Assembly: GCA_964631565.1 (NCBI GenBank)
Contig: CAZVYJ010000009.1
Location: forward strand, 1-64,000
Direction: 5' to 3'
Length of the DNA: 64,000 nucleotides
DNA from: CAZVYJ01 sp964631565
GTDB lineage: Bacteria > Planctomycetota > Phycisphaerae > SM23-33
Shown piece by piece: positions 7,020 to 15,363 of this stretch. The stretch's first letter is position 1; the number at the start of each line of letters is the position of its first letter. A model generated the notes under the pieces. It searched no databases, was not told the DNA's origin, and saw only the letters and a list, made by a program, of their open reading frames with translations. The position numbers were made by a program, and so were the translations under genes.

Positions 7020-8723
7020 TTACGACTCCGGCTGGGACTGCGAGGCGGCCTTCTGCTTCTTGTCCGCCTGCTGCTGGAGATATGTCTTGTGGTTTTTGAA
7101 GCCTTCCAGCCGTTTCACAAATCTCTGCTTAGTCTCGGCGTCATTCTCGTATTCAACGGCTTTTTTCTGCGTTTCGATCGCCTTGTCCCACTGGCCGTCT
7201 TCGGCATAGGCGCAGGCGAGCGTATCCATATAGCAGGCACTGAAGTTTGTGTCATTGCAGGCTTTCGTGGCGTATTCAATCGCGGCCTTGACGTCGCGGT
7301 AGGCCGGGTCTTCGCAGGTCACATAAAACCATGCCAGATTGTTGCAGCAGGATGAATACGTGAATGTCTGATAGCCGATTTCAATGCTCTTTTTGAAATC
7401 GGCAACGACTTTTTCCATGTCGCCGAGTTTTTCCCACACCCGGGCCCTTCTGCAATACCACCACGCCTTTTCGTAGTCGTGGGTGCCAAGGCTGATGGCC
7501 GCAGTAATATCTTCAATGGCCTTTTCGTTCTCGTTGAACGATTCGTAGATATACGCCCTGCTTATATAGCTATCCGCATCGTTCAGATCCAGTTCAATGG
7601 CCCTAGTGCTGTCCGCGACGGCTTTTTCTCTCTGTTTGAGTTCACCATACGCCGCCGCCCGACAGACGTAGTACTTGGGCTTCGACGGCTTCAACTCGAT
7701 GGCCCTGCTGAAATCAGTCTCTGCCTCTTTAGGTCTTTGGGTATGCATCAAAAACTCTCCCCGCAAACAATAACACTCGTCATTTTCGGGAGAGAACTCT
7801 ATGGCTTTTGTAAAATCGGAGTATGCTTCGTCGTTCCGGTCGAGGTTGCGATGAAACCAGCCCCGGCATATGTAGGCTGCTGAATTGTCCGGCATCAGTT
7901 TTACGGCAATATTCATAAGGGCCATGGGCGAATTTTTGTCATTTACCGGAATCTCCAGGTTGTCGATAATCGCACATCCCAGAATATCCCCATGAAATGC
8001 CTCGTAATAGGGATCAGCAATCCTTCTTTTTGCAAATATATAGTCCCTGTTATAGAGGAGCCATGCGGCATGGTGGACACTTTCCAGGAACAGAGCGACT
8101 AAATCAGTTGTGAACTTCACATTGCCGGATCCCTCTTTGACCTTGGTGATACTACGAGCGATCGCCCATGAACTCTCCGTGTCAATCCTGATAAGAATCG
8201 CAATGGCGGTCATGAAATGCTGTCGATACGCATTAACAATTTCATTGAGCCTGATTTTTGCTTCTTTTGACACGGCAGATTCAACTGCGGCATGAATCGC
8301 GTCCGCTTGGCAGAAACCCCTTGCCTTGAGCTTATCGGTAGCGGCCTCTCGCTTTTTCCACCTGTCGGAATCCAGGTCCGCGATGAGCTTGGCGACGGCT
8401 TCCTTGCTGAGCTTCACTTCGACAAACTGCTCATGCAGGAACGCAACGACCAGGTCTTTTTCATCAAGCATCGCCTTCCATGCATTGGCGAAGGCTTCTT
8501 TGTCGCTGCTGTCGGCCGCCAGGAGTTTCTCCCACAGGGCCGAGATTTTGTCTCTCTGCTCGTCAGTGAGCTGAGGCAGCTTTATTTCCTCGGCCGGCGC
8601 GTCCGGGCGGGTTTCCACCTGGATAGCCGGCTGAGTTTCGGATTGAGTCGCCTGACCTGCAGCAAAAGGCAAATTGGCACCCCAAATAATCCCCAGTGCA
8701 ATAAATGCAGTTTTACAATACAT
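7020..8723 (-). CDS. Exported TPR-repeat protein with apparent premature stop
   Basis: The 567-residue protein has a signal peptide (to about FAAGQ), a Thr/Gln/Pro-rich linker (QATQSETQPA), a helical region (about 40-240) and then tandem tetratricopeptide repeats from about 250 to 520 (for example AAYICRGWFHRNLDRNDEAYSDFTKAIE, ECYCLRGEFLMHTQRPKEAETDF). TPRs mediate protein-protein contacts; no catalytic domain is seen. The start at 8723 is preferred because AGGGG lies 8 nt upstream; an in-frame ATG at 8741 has no ribosome-binding site. Beyond the TAA at 7020-7022 the same frame stays open for 19 more codons that repeat the linker composition (PATQPETQPATRP), which suggests that a CAA codon mutated to TAA. 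Confidence 0.8.
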   Translation of the reverse strand: MYCKTAFIALGIIWGANLPFAAGQATQSETQPAIQVETRPDAPAEEIKLPQLTDEQRDKISALWEKLLAADSSDKEAFANAWKAMLDEKDLVVAFLHEQFVEVKLSKEAVAKLIADLDSDRWKKREAATDKLKARGFCQADAIHAAVESAVSKEAKIRLNEIVNAYRQHFMTAIAILIRIDTESSWAIARSITKVKEGSGNVKFTTDLVALFLESVHHAAWLLYNRDYIFAKRRIADPYYEAFHGDILGCAIIDNLEIPVNDKNSPMALMNIAVKLMPDNSAAYICRGWFHRNLDRNDEAYSDFTKAIEFSPENDECYCLRGEFLMHTQRPKEAETDFSRAIELKPSKPKYYVCRAAAYGELKQREKAVADSTRAIELDLNDADSYISRAYIYESFNENEKAIEDITAAISLGTHDYEKAWWYCRRARVWEKLGDMEKVVADFKKSIEIGYQTFTYSSCCNNLAWFYVTCEDPAYRDVKAAIEYATKACNDTNFSACYMDTLACAYAEDGQWDKAIETQKKAVEYENDAETKQRFVKRLEGFKNHKTYLQQQADKKQKAASQSQPES

Positions 8724-8826
8724 TTCGGCACCCCTGTTCATTTGAAAGGCATTTTACCAGAACTCCCCCGCTGGAACAATTCCGGCACCAATGAGGCGTT
8801 CGACCTTCCTTGTTGAAAACCAGCGG

Positions 8827-8863
8827 CACGGGCATCTCCGCAGGACGCTGTGCGTTGCCCGTG
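8827..8863. other. Hairpin in the divergent TPR / glycosidase-like intergenic region
   Basis: CACGGGCA (8827-8834) and TGCCCGTG (8856-8863) form a perfect 8-bp stem with a 21-nt loop, in the 294-bp gap between two divergent genes. It could be part of the leader of either gene. No family is recognised and there is no U-tract. Confidence 0.4.
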
Positions 8864-9017
8864 AATTGCCAGGAATGATGACATGCCCCCTGTTGCATCT
8901 GCGGCTCCCCTTGCCAGAGGGTTTGCGTTAATTAAAACAACAAACTTACCCGTAACGTCCGCCTGTGTGCGTGGTTCAACAACAAGCCCATGGCAGCGGG
9001 CACGGAGAACCTTGGTT

Positions 9018-11540
9018 ATGACCTGTTTGAGAATTACCGCCGGCATTTCGATGTTATTCTGCCTTATCGCCTGCCTGACGGGATGCCCAGGAAATAACGA
9101 CAATATCTCGCCCAATGCAAACAGCTGGCAGCCCTTGACAGCCGACAACCAGCCATATAGCATCCCGCAGCCTGTGAATGAACCCGCAAAACTTGAAGGA
9201 ACTAACAGCATGGCCGCAACACCAGCCCCTGATATTCGCAGCCTTTACAATACAACCCGTGAGAAAATCGCCGAAATCCGCGCAAACGTCAACCTGGAAG
9301 AAAACCCGGCCTACCGGGTCGCGGTCAAGGAGACGGCAAGGACCATAACGCTCAGCCGCGAGCCTTACAGCATAACGTTCGACCGGAAGTCGGCGATGGT
9401 GCGATCCGCCGTCATCGACGGCGTGAAACTTGACGAAGTCATGCTGCCGCACCTGCTGATAATCGACGAAAATGGCAAGCCGCAGAAGCAGTCGGAATCG
9501 ACCGCCGGCGAGCTCAGGGTCCGCCACGAGAAATTCAGCCTGTTCCTGGAAGGATACTTCACCATCTGCGGCCGCCGTGTGCCGGTGGTCTATGAAATGG
9601 ACCGCATGACCGGCACGACGTTCTGCACGATGGACGTGCCCGGCCCGCTGAAGGTCCGGCGGCTGACGCTGGAGCACTCGCTCGGACGGACGCCGCGCCC
9701 GCTGGACACGTTCTACGCCCCGCACCACTATCTCAAGACGTTCAAGCCCTACAAGCCGACCGTGATCAACGAGCATCGCCCTGACGTGATATTCGAGAAG
9801 GACACGATGATGTTCTGGACCGACGGGCACATCGGCATGCAGGTCTATTCGATAACGTGGGACAAAAGCAAAGTCCTGCCTGCCGAGAAGAAATACATCT
9901 ACGGCACGGGGGAAATCCGCGACGGCGCCAGCTGGGCTGACCTGACGTTCATCTCGACCGGAACGAAGGAAAGCATGCTCCTGCCGGACGGCTACCGGGC
10001 GACGTGCGCATTCAGCCCTATGCCATACAAGAAGTGGCGGCCTCTCAGCGATATCGCGTCGTCGGACTGCGGTTTCGCGCCTAAGGAGGCGCCGGGCTAC
10101 GAACGCGGCGCAGAAATCGCCGCCGGCCTCAAGCGGTTCGGCCAGGCCGGCACGACGCTGCTGATACACAACCAGCCGCATCCCTGCTTCGTGCCGCTCG
10201 ACCCGGACTTCACGCGCTGGCAGGCGGACGAAGCCCGCCGCAACGGCATGAAGATGATTCTTTACATCGAGCGGTCGTGGGCGCGCGAGGCGGCCCATCC
10301 GAAATCGGGCCTGCTGACCGAAGAGGAACTCCTCAACGGGCGGCAGGAACTCAAAAGCCACTGGGGCGACAAAGACGGCGGCGCCGGCCGATGGGGCGAC
10401 CTGCTCACCATGTGCTGCAACTACGAGCCGTGGCGCATCCACCTGCTGACGATGTGCGACTACTACGTCGGCACGCTGGGATTCGACGGCATCTACCTCG
10501 ACACGTCGTTCATCTGCTCGTGCCAGAACACGCGGCACGGCGAAAGCCCCGACGAAAGCACGTCGGTCCGCGGCTCAATGATTTTCCAGCAGGACCTGCG
10601 GCTGCTGATGGACGACTACGCCCGCAGGAACGGCCGACCCTACATAATCATCAATCACTACTGGGATCAGCACGCCGCACCGGTCGCGGGCGTCATCGAC
10701 TATACGCTGCCCGGCGAGCAGGACGCCAACAAGATGATGAAGACCCTCACGCCGCAGAATTTCGCCTACGGCTACTCGGCCATCCCGAACGGCGTGAACT
10801 CCATGTGGTATACCGCGGGCACGTACGACTACACCTGCCCGCAGATTTACAACGACGCAGCCGAATGCGGCGGCATGATGTTCGCAGCATGCGCGCCCAA
10901 CACCGTCGGAATGATGATGCACGTCCGGCACAATCAGCCGGCCGCCCAGTACGGGCTGGAAGGCTCGACGCCCGTCCACAGGTTCAGCGCCGATTACGAC
11001 AAGCTGTTCACCGGCGGCGACAGCCGCACCCGGGCCATGATGTATATCAAGGACGACAGCGCGATGGTGTTCCTCATCAACGACGGCCCGAAAAGCAAAA
11101 ACACGTCGTTCTCGTTCAGGCATCCACGCGCGTCGTGGAAGAAATGCCTCGTCCTCGACGCGGCAAACATGACCTGGCAGGTCGTGGACGCCAAGCGAGG
11201 AAGAATCGAAATGAGCGGTCTGGACTGCTCCGAAGGCCCGCTGCCGATGATAGTGCGCCCCTACCCCACGCAGGTCGGCCTGAACTGGTTCGACAACCAG
11301 ACCCGCAGCGTGAAGGTCGAAGTCTCCGGCACGCAGGTGACCGTGACGGCCCGCGGCGTCGCAGAATCGGTGAGCGCATGCTACCTCGAGGCCCCCGAAG
11401 GAATACAACTGACCCGCATGGGCGTCGTGATTGGCAAGGTCAATCCGAATATCTTCTGCCTGTCGCTCGCCTACGACCGCAACGGCAGGGCCATGCAGAT
11501 ACTGGAAATCAGCAAGGTCCCGGTTAAACCCAAACGCTGA
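9018..11540 (+). CDS. Glycoside-hydrolase-like exported lipoprotein
   Basis: The 840-residue protein begins with a lipoprotein signal (lipobox at LIACLTGC, about residue 22), so it is probably lipid-anchored at the cell surface or periplasmic face. An N-terminal beta-rich region (about 130-340) precedes a TIM-barrel-like region (about 360-680). That region contains MILYIERSWAR, DGIYLDTSFIC (about 490-500) and YIIINHYWDQH. The DGIYLDT strand-end aspartates resemble catalytic acids of GH-D-type glycosidases. A C-terminal beta-sandwich follows. I cannot assign a numbered GH family or substrate. The ATG at 9018 is chosen because it begins the signal peptide and has GGAG upstream; the longer frame from 8883 adds an implausible non-signal N-terminus. 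Confidence 0.7.
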   Translation: MTCLRITAGISMLFCLIACLTGCPGNNDNISPNANSWQPLTADNQPYSIPQPVNEPAKLEGTNSMAATPAPDIRSLYNTTREKIAEIRANVNLEENPAYRVAVKETARTITLSREPYSITFDRKSAMVRSAVIDGVKLDEVMLPHLLIIDENGKPQKQSESTAGELRVRHEKFSLFLEGYFTICGRRVPVVYEMDRMTGTTFCTMDVPGPLKVRRLTLEHSLGRTPRPLDTFYAPHHYLKTFKPYKPTVINEHRPDVIFEKDTMMFWTDGHIGMQVYSITWDKSKVLPAEKKYIYGTGEIRDGASWADLTFISTGTKESMLLPDGYRATCAFSPMPYKKWRPLSDIASSDCGFAPKEAPGYERGAEIAAGLKRFGQAGTTLLIHNQPHPCFVPLDPDFTRWQADEARRNGMKMILYIERSWAREAAHPKSGLLTEEELLNGRQELKSHWGDKDGGAGRWGDLLTMCCNYEPWRIHLLTMCDYYVGTLGFDGIYLDTSFICSCQNTRHGESPDESTSVRGSMIFQQDLRLLMDDYARRNGRPYIIINHYWDQHAAPVAGVIDYTLPGEQDANKMMKTLTPQNFAYGYSAIPNGVNSMWYTAGTYDYTCPQIYNDAAECGGMMFAACAPNTVGMMMHVRHNQPAAQYGLEGSTPVHRFSADYDKLFTGGDSRTRAMMYIKDDSAMVFLINDGPKSKNTSFSFRHPRASWKKCLVLDAANMTWQVVDAKRGRIEMSGLDCSEGPLPMIVRPYPTQVGLNWFDNQTRSVKVEVSGTQVTVTARGVAESVSACYLEAPEGIQLTRMGVVIGKVNPNIFCLSLAYDRNGRAMQILEISKVPVKPKR

Positions 11541-11573
11541 TACAAAAACACAGATTCAGACAATCATCGCAAC

Positions 11574-11602
11574 CCGGCCGGCCCGCATGACCGGCCGGTT
11601 TT
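11574..11602 (+). terminator. Intrinsic terminator after the glycosidase-like gene
   Basis: CCGGCCGG (11574-11581) pairs with CCGGCCGG (11591-11598) across a 9-nt loop, followed by TTTT. The stem is extended by AAC/GTT with one bulge. Confidence 0.75.
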
Positions 11603-11695
11603 ATGTATTCATGTGGGGACAAGTCCGGGCTTTCAAACTTGTAACCTCTGTTCATGCCGCCTAAAATTCCATAAGCCTCTTATAAGGACAGAGCG

Positions 11696-13240
11696 ATGGC
11701 GACGGAATCGCACGCATACGAAGCAGTGAAAATATGCGACGACGTTTACTGGATCGGCGCAGTCGACTGGGACGTCCGCAACTTCCACGGCTATCTCACC
11801 AGCCGCGGCACGACATATAACGCATATCTCATCATGGCCGACAAGCCCGCGCTCATCGACACGGTGAAGGCGCCGTTTTTCGGCGAGATGATGTCTCGCA
11901 TCGCGTCGGTCATCGACCCGGCGAAAATCGAGTACATCGTCTCCAACCATTCCGAGATGGACCACACCGGCTCGCTGCCGGCGACCATGAAAGCCGTCGC
12001 GCCGAAAAAAGTTTTCGCCTCGGCCATGGGGCAAAAGGCGCTGACGGCCCACTTCCACATGCCGGCCGAGCAGATAACCGTCGTTAAAACCGGCGACAGC
12101 GTTGACCTCGGCGACATGCAGCTGGCCTTCGTAGAGACGCGCATGTGCCACTGGCCCGACAGCATGGTCTCTTACCTGCCGCAGCGCGAGCTTCTGTTCA
12201 GCCAGGACGGGTTCGGCATGCACCTTGCCGGTTGCGAACGCTTCGCCGACGAACTGCCGGCGGAAGTGCTGCACTACGAGGCCGCCAAGTATTACGCCAA
12301 CATACTGCTGCCGCTCTCGAAGTTCATCGACAAGGCGCTTGCATCCATCGAGGGCCTCGGCGTGCCTATAAGTATGGTCGCGCCCGACCACGGCCCGATA
12401 TGGCGCCGCCCGAAAGACATCGAGTGGATAATCTCCAGCTACGCCCGCTGGTCGGCTCAGAAGCCCGTGCCGAAGGCCGTCGTGGTTTACGATTCCATGT
12501 GGGGATCGACGGCGATGATGGCACGCGCCATCGGCGACGGGCTGGCCGCCGGCGGCGCGCACGTCAAGCTCATGAGCATGAACTCCGCCCACCGCAGCGA
12601 CGTGATTACCGAACTGCTGGAGGCCGGCGCACTGCTGGTCGGCTCGCCGACGATGAACAACAACATCTTTCCCACGCTTGCCGACGTGATGACGTACGTC
12701 AAGGGCCTGCGGCCTCGCAACCTCATCGGTGCGGCGTTCGGGTCGTACGGCTGGGGCGGCGAAGCGCCGAAACAACTGACCGCCATCCTGCAGGACATGG
12801 GCGTCGAGGTCATCGCCGACCCGCTGCGGATAAATTACGTACCGGACGACGTCGCGCTCGCCCAGTGCCGGCAGCTCGGCCTGAAAACAGCCGAAATTCT
12901 CAAGGCACGCTGCGAAGGCGCGGCGCCCATCGTCCCTGAGGAGCAGCCGGCCCCCTCGAAAAAATGCGTCATCGACATCAACAACGGCGCCCGCCGGCTG
13001 GAGGTTGCGCCAGGGAAAAGCCTCTTCGAGACGCTGAACGACAACAATATTTTCCTGCCGACCATCTGCGGCGGCGCTGGCCTGTGCGGAATGTGCAAGG
13101 TCACCGTCAAAAGCGGCGGCGGCGAGCCTACGGTCGCCGAAAAAGACCGGTTCTCGACTGAACAACTTGCAGCCGGACTCCGGCTCGCCTGCCAGGTGCG
13201 TATATCGGGCGACATGGAAATCCAAATCCCGGATCAGTAG
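11696..13240 (+). CDS. Flavodiiron protein fused to a C-terminal 2Fe-2S ferredoxin domain
   Basis: Residues 1-255 form the metallo-beta-lactamase-like diiron domain with the full ligand set H85, E87, D89, H90, H152, D171 and H232. Residues 258-405 form the FMN-binding flavodoxin domain (phosphate loop around YDSMWGST, 265-272). Such proteins reduce O2 to water or NO to N2O in the cytoplasm. Unusually, after a Pro/Glu linker (410-422), residues 423-514 form a ferredoxin like that of NqrF, with cysteines C458, C464, C467 and C499 (CGGAGLCGMC ... CQV). It could carry electrons from a reductase straight to FMN, doing the job usually done by rubredoxin. An AGGA ribosome-binding site precedes the ATG. 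Confidence 0.92.
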   Translation: MATESHAYEAVKICDDVYWIGAVDWDVRNFHGYLTSRGTTYNAYLIMADKPALIDTVKAPFFGEMMSRIASVIDPAKIEYIVSNHSEMDHTGSLPATMKAVAPKKVFASAMGQKALTAHFHMPAEQITVVKTGDSVDLGDMQLAFVETRMCHWPDSMVSYLPQRELLFSQDGFGMHLAGCERFADELPAEVLHYEAAKYYANILLPLSKFIDKALASIEGLGVPISMVAPDHGPIWRRPKDIEWIISSYARWSAQKPVPKAVVVYDSMWGSTAMMARAIGDGLAAGGAHVKLMSMNSAHRSDVITELLEAGALLVGSPTMNNNIFPTLADVMTYVKGLRPRNLIGAAFGSYGWGGEAPKQLTAILQDMGVEVIADPLRINYVPDDVALAQCRQLGLKTAEILKARCEGAAPIVPEEQPAPSKKCVIDINNGARRLEVAPGKSLFETLNDNNIFLPTICGGAGLCGMCKVTVKSGGGEPTVAEKDRFSTEQLAAGLRLACQVRISGDMEIQIPDQ

Positions 13241-13482
13241 CACGTTTTAACCGGATTCCCGCATCAATGACGTTTATGGTCATAGGAAAACGAGCTGCCG
13301 CATGGACGGAACCTCGTACAAATGCCGGATATCCAAGGCGTTAAGTCAGGCAAAACAAATCGCGACAAGTCCGCGTCATGGGCACTGACATCGAAGCATC
13401 CGCGGCCCCTGCAACTGCCGGCAGTGCGCGGCAAGCGAAAATATCCCAAGCGGGCGCGACGAATAATTGCGTTAATTCTTTC

Positions 13483-13512
13483 TTGCCGCGCGTTTATAGC
13501 TGCAGGTAGAAT
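13483..13512 (+). promoter_or_regulatory. Predicted promoter of the RRM protein gene
   Basis: TTGCCG (13483-13488), an 18-bp spacer and TAGAAT (13507-13512) give a plausible sigma70 promoter. Transcription would start near 13519, leaving a leader of about 114 nt. Confidence 0.45.
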
Positions 13513-13518
13513 TACGCT

Positions 13519-13632
13519 GTTCCAGTAAGCCACATAGTTTGTGGCTGAATGCGATGCGAGGCCGAATCGGCTTGCCTCGTGCAGCCGACAGAGGTGTGCA
13601 TCGTTAACCTTATTGTGGAGCTTGGAGAAATC
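13519..13632 (+). promoter_or_regulatory. Structured 5' leader of the RRM protein mRNA
   Basis: Two hairpins are seen. AGCCACA (13528-13534) pairs with TGTGGCT (13540-13546). CGAGGC (13557-13562) pairs with GCCTCG (13574-13579), with an inner GCCGA/TCGGC pairing (13561-13571) that competes with the outer stem. Long structured leaders are known for cold-regulated RNA-binding proteins, so thermoregulation is plausible. The rest of the gap (13241-13482) shows no gene. Confidence 0.4.
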
Positions 13633-13968
13633 GTGGCTAAGAACATTTATGTAGGCAACCTGAGTTACAGCACTTCCGAAGCAGACGTTGAAAAGCTGTT
13701 CTCGCAGTATGGCCCAATCGACAGTGTCAAGATCATCACCGATCGTCAGACCGGCCGCAGCAAAGGCTTCGGCTTCGTCGAAATGACCAACGCAGAAGAC
13801 GCTGACAAGGCAATCGCGGAACTTAACGGCAAAGACGTCGGCGGCAGAGCGCTGACAGTCAACGAAGCTCGCCCGCGTGAAGCAGGCGGCGGCGACCGCG
13901 GCGGACGCGGTGGCAATCGCGGCGGACGCGGCGGACGCGGCGGCAGTCGCAACGGCGACAGCTGGTAA
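13633..13968 (+). CDS. Glycine-rich RNA-binding protein with one RRM
   Basis: The 111-residue cytoplasmic protein has one RNA recognition motif at residues 1-80, with RNP2 IYVGNL (4-9) and RNP1 KGFGFVEM (about 43-50). A Gly/Arg-rich tail of about 30 residues (GGRGGNRGG) follows. This resembles cyanobacterial Rbp and plant GRP cold-shock RNA chaperones. The GTG at 13633 is used because TTGGAGAA lies just upstream and the protein then begins MAKNIYVGNLSY as in the family; the frame from 13549 reads through the leader hairpins. A perfect terminator follows. Confidence 0.92.
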   Translation: MAKNIYVGNLSYSTSEADVEKLFSQYGPIDSVKIITDRQTGRSKGFGFVEMTNAEDADKAIAELNGKDVGGRALTVNEARPREAGGGDRGGRGGNRGGRGGRGGSRNGDSW

Positions 13969-13990
13969 GAAAACTCACCGCAAAATAATT

Positions 13991-14027
13991 CAGCGCCAGT
14001 CGCGATAACGCGACTGGCGCTGCCTTT
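13991..14027 (+). terminator. Intrinsic terminator of the RRM protein gene
   Basis: A perfect 14-bp stem, 13991-14004 against 14009-14022, with loop ATAA, is followed by CCTTTT. Confidence 0.9.
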
Positions 14028-14067
14028 TGCGCCAAGTGAAAACAATGGCCGCGGAATACCGCATCTG

Positions 14068-14529
14068 TCAGGTGTGCATTCTTTCATAAGTTAAATGAAC
14101 GATTTTCACATTCCCCCACTTTCGGGCTAAAAATTCCGCCGCCAGTCTTCTATGGCAATGATTTGGAGATGCCTCGCTGCACAGCAGGCATGCGCCGTCG
14201 AACTCTTCACGATTAAGTTTCGCATCGGGCTTTCTCTGTTGCAGGATTGCAATGTATTCCCGTTCATACTCTCCCCATGTGACGCCGCCCTTTTTATATC
14301 CGTCCAGAAGCTCTTTTGACGGGGCCAGAATCGGCTGGTGCTCGTAGCCGACATCGAGGATTGAACGCAAAAAATACCGCAGGTCGTCGCTCTTCGTGAA
14401 ACCAGCCAGTTGCGACCGGTTATACAGACGGACGTCTATTACTTTGCGTACGGAATTCTGACGCAATATTTCAAAGAACTCTTTGGCCGTCTTCCCCGCA
14501 GAACCTATTGTGTAAAGAGCAATATCCAT
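14068..14529 (-). CDS. DUF488 family protein
   Basis: The 153-residue protein matches the DUF488 family: N-terminal YTIGSAGKTAKEFFEIL, KVIDVRLYN, then GGVTWGEYEREY and the C-terminal CLLCSEASPNHCHRRLAAEFL. The family is widespread and its biochemical role is not established. The conserved cysteine/histidine cluster CxxCxxxxxxCHR suggests metal binding or catalysis. The ATG at 14529 has GGAG 7 nt upstream. It is convergent with the RRM gene and shares no obvious operon. Confidence 0.88.
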   Translation of the reverse strand: MDIALYTIGSAGKTAKEFFEILRQNSVRKVIDVRLYNRSQLAGFTKSDDLRYFLRSILDVGYEHQPILAPSKELLDGYKKGGVTWGEYEREYIAILQQRKPDAKLNREEFDGACLLCSEASPNHCHRRLAAEFLARKWGNVKIVHLTYERMHT

Positions 14530-14864
14530 TGTTCATCTCCATTCCAGATGGCGACATCATCCTTGAGCCATAAACCTCTATCACATAATTTCATCCCCCC
14601 ATACTTATAGCCCATGACGCCCAATTCTCACGAATTCGTATCCCAAAAAGGTTTATCCATCCCATAACTCCAGTCCTTGCAAAGAAATAATTTTTTTACA
14701 GAATTTCCTTTGTCGCCAAAAATGCGGAATCAATTGCGTGCGCAAATACGTCCGAAACAGATGTTCGACAAGGTCGCGAATCTTCGCGGCTGCCGCACGC
14801 TGGAGATGTACTGGGGCGGCATCGGCGACTGGAGAGCGTAGCGGAAGCTTTGTATAATTACCGC
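14530..14864. other. Intergenic region, no gene seen
   Basis: This 335-bp stretch between divergent genes is relatively AT-rich at 14530-14700. I see no coding sequence, repeat or RNA gene. Its right end carries a promoter-like pair, TGGAGA (14830-14835) and TATAAT (14853-14858), with a 17-bp spacer, ending only 6 nt before the start codon of the next gene. Confidence 0.5.
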
Positions 14865-15293
14865 ATGACCGATTCGACGCAAAACGGGGAAGTCGCATCC
14901 AAAACCAACGTGGTGACGTTCGCGGTTGCAATATATTGCGTTCTTTCGGCGGGCTTGATCGCCTCGTGTGTAATCGCCTTCATGGATATCCCCGGCTGTT
15001 TATGGCTGGCCCTGCCCTACGTTTGCCTTTTACTTTTGGAAAGGGTTTTTCATAAAAACAGATTCGAGCGGGTTATTGTTTTCGTGTTCGCACTGTTCGT
15101 CGCATCTTACGGCGTGCTGGCCCTGCTGGACGGGCTGGTGCTGCACGAAGGTTTCCTGGTTTCGACAGACATAAGAATTTCACATCTGGTAACTTTATTC
15201 CTGCCAATCAATCAGATGCAGTATTGCTTCCTTTTTGCAGCCTTTATGTTGCTGTCGCGGCTATTGGCGCACATGTGCAAAGAAACGTTTTAG
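14865..15293 (+). CDS. Small integral membrane protein of unknown function
   Basis: The 142-residue protein has four predicted membrane segments: about 14-36 (VVTFAVAIYCVLSAGLIASC), 41-58 (CLWLALPYVCLLLLE), 66-85 (VIVFVFALFVASYGVL) and 112-132 (MQYCFLFAAFMLLSRLL). I do not recognise a family. The ATG at 14865 is preferred over TTG 14850, which lies within the -10 box region. TATAAT ends 6 nt before this ATG and there is no Shine-Dalgarno sequence, so the mRNA may be leaderless. It lies 70 nt upstream of trpS, which has its own promoter. Confidence 0.6.
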   Translation: MTDSTQNGEVASKTNVVTFAVAIYCVLSAGLIASCVIAFMDIPGCLWLALPYVCLLLLERVFHKNRFERVIVFVFALFVASYGVLALLDGLVLHEGFLVSTDIRISHLVTLFLPINQMQYCFLFAAFMLLSRLLAHMCKETF

Positions 15294-15321
15294 ATAACTT
15301 CCGCCAATCGCTTTCTCCCGC

Positions 15322-15350
15322 TTGACGCTCCAATGGCCAGTGCCTATTAT
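15322..15350 (+). promoter_or_regulatory. Predicted promoter of trpS-scpA
   Basis: TTGACG (15322-15327), a 17-bp spacer and TATTAT (15345-15350) form a strong sigma70-type promoter. Transcription should begin near 15357, only about 7 nt before the ATG of trpS, which has no Shine-Dalgarno sequence. Confidence 0.7.
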
Positions 15351-15363
15351 CCTGAGCATTGCC

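Noticed and set aside
9054..10538. 494-codon minus-strand open frame opposite the glycosidase-like gene
   Set aside because: Composition is typical of antisense translation of GC-rich coding DNA, with no signal peptide or recognisable motif.
13322..13528. 68-codon basic open frame upstream of the RRM gene
   Set aside because: No ribosome-binding site, and it overlaps the predicted promoter of the RRM gene.
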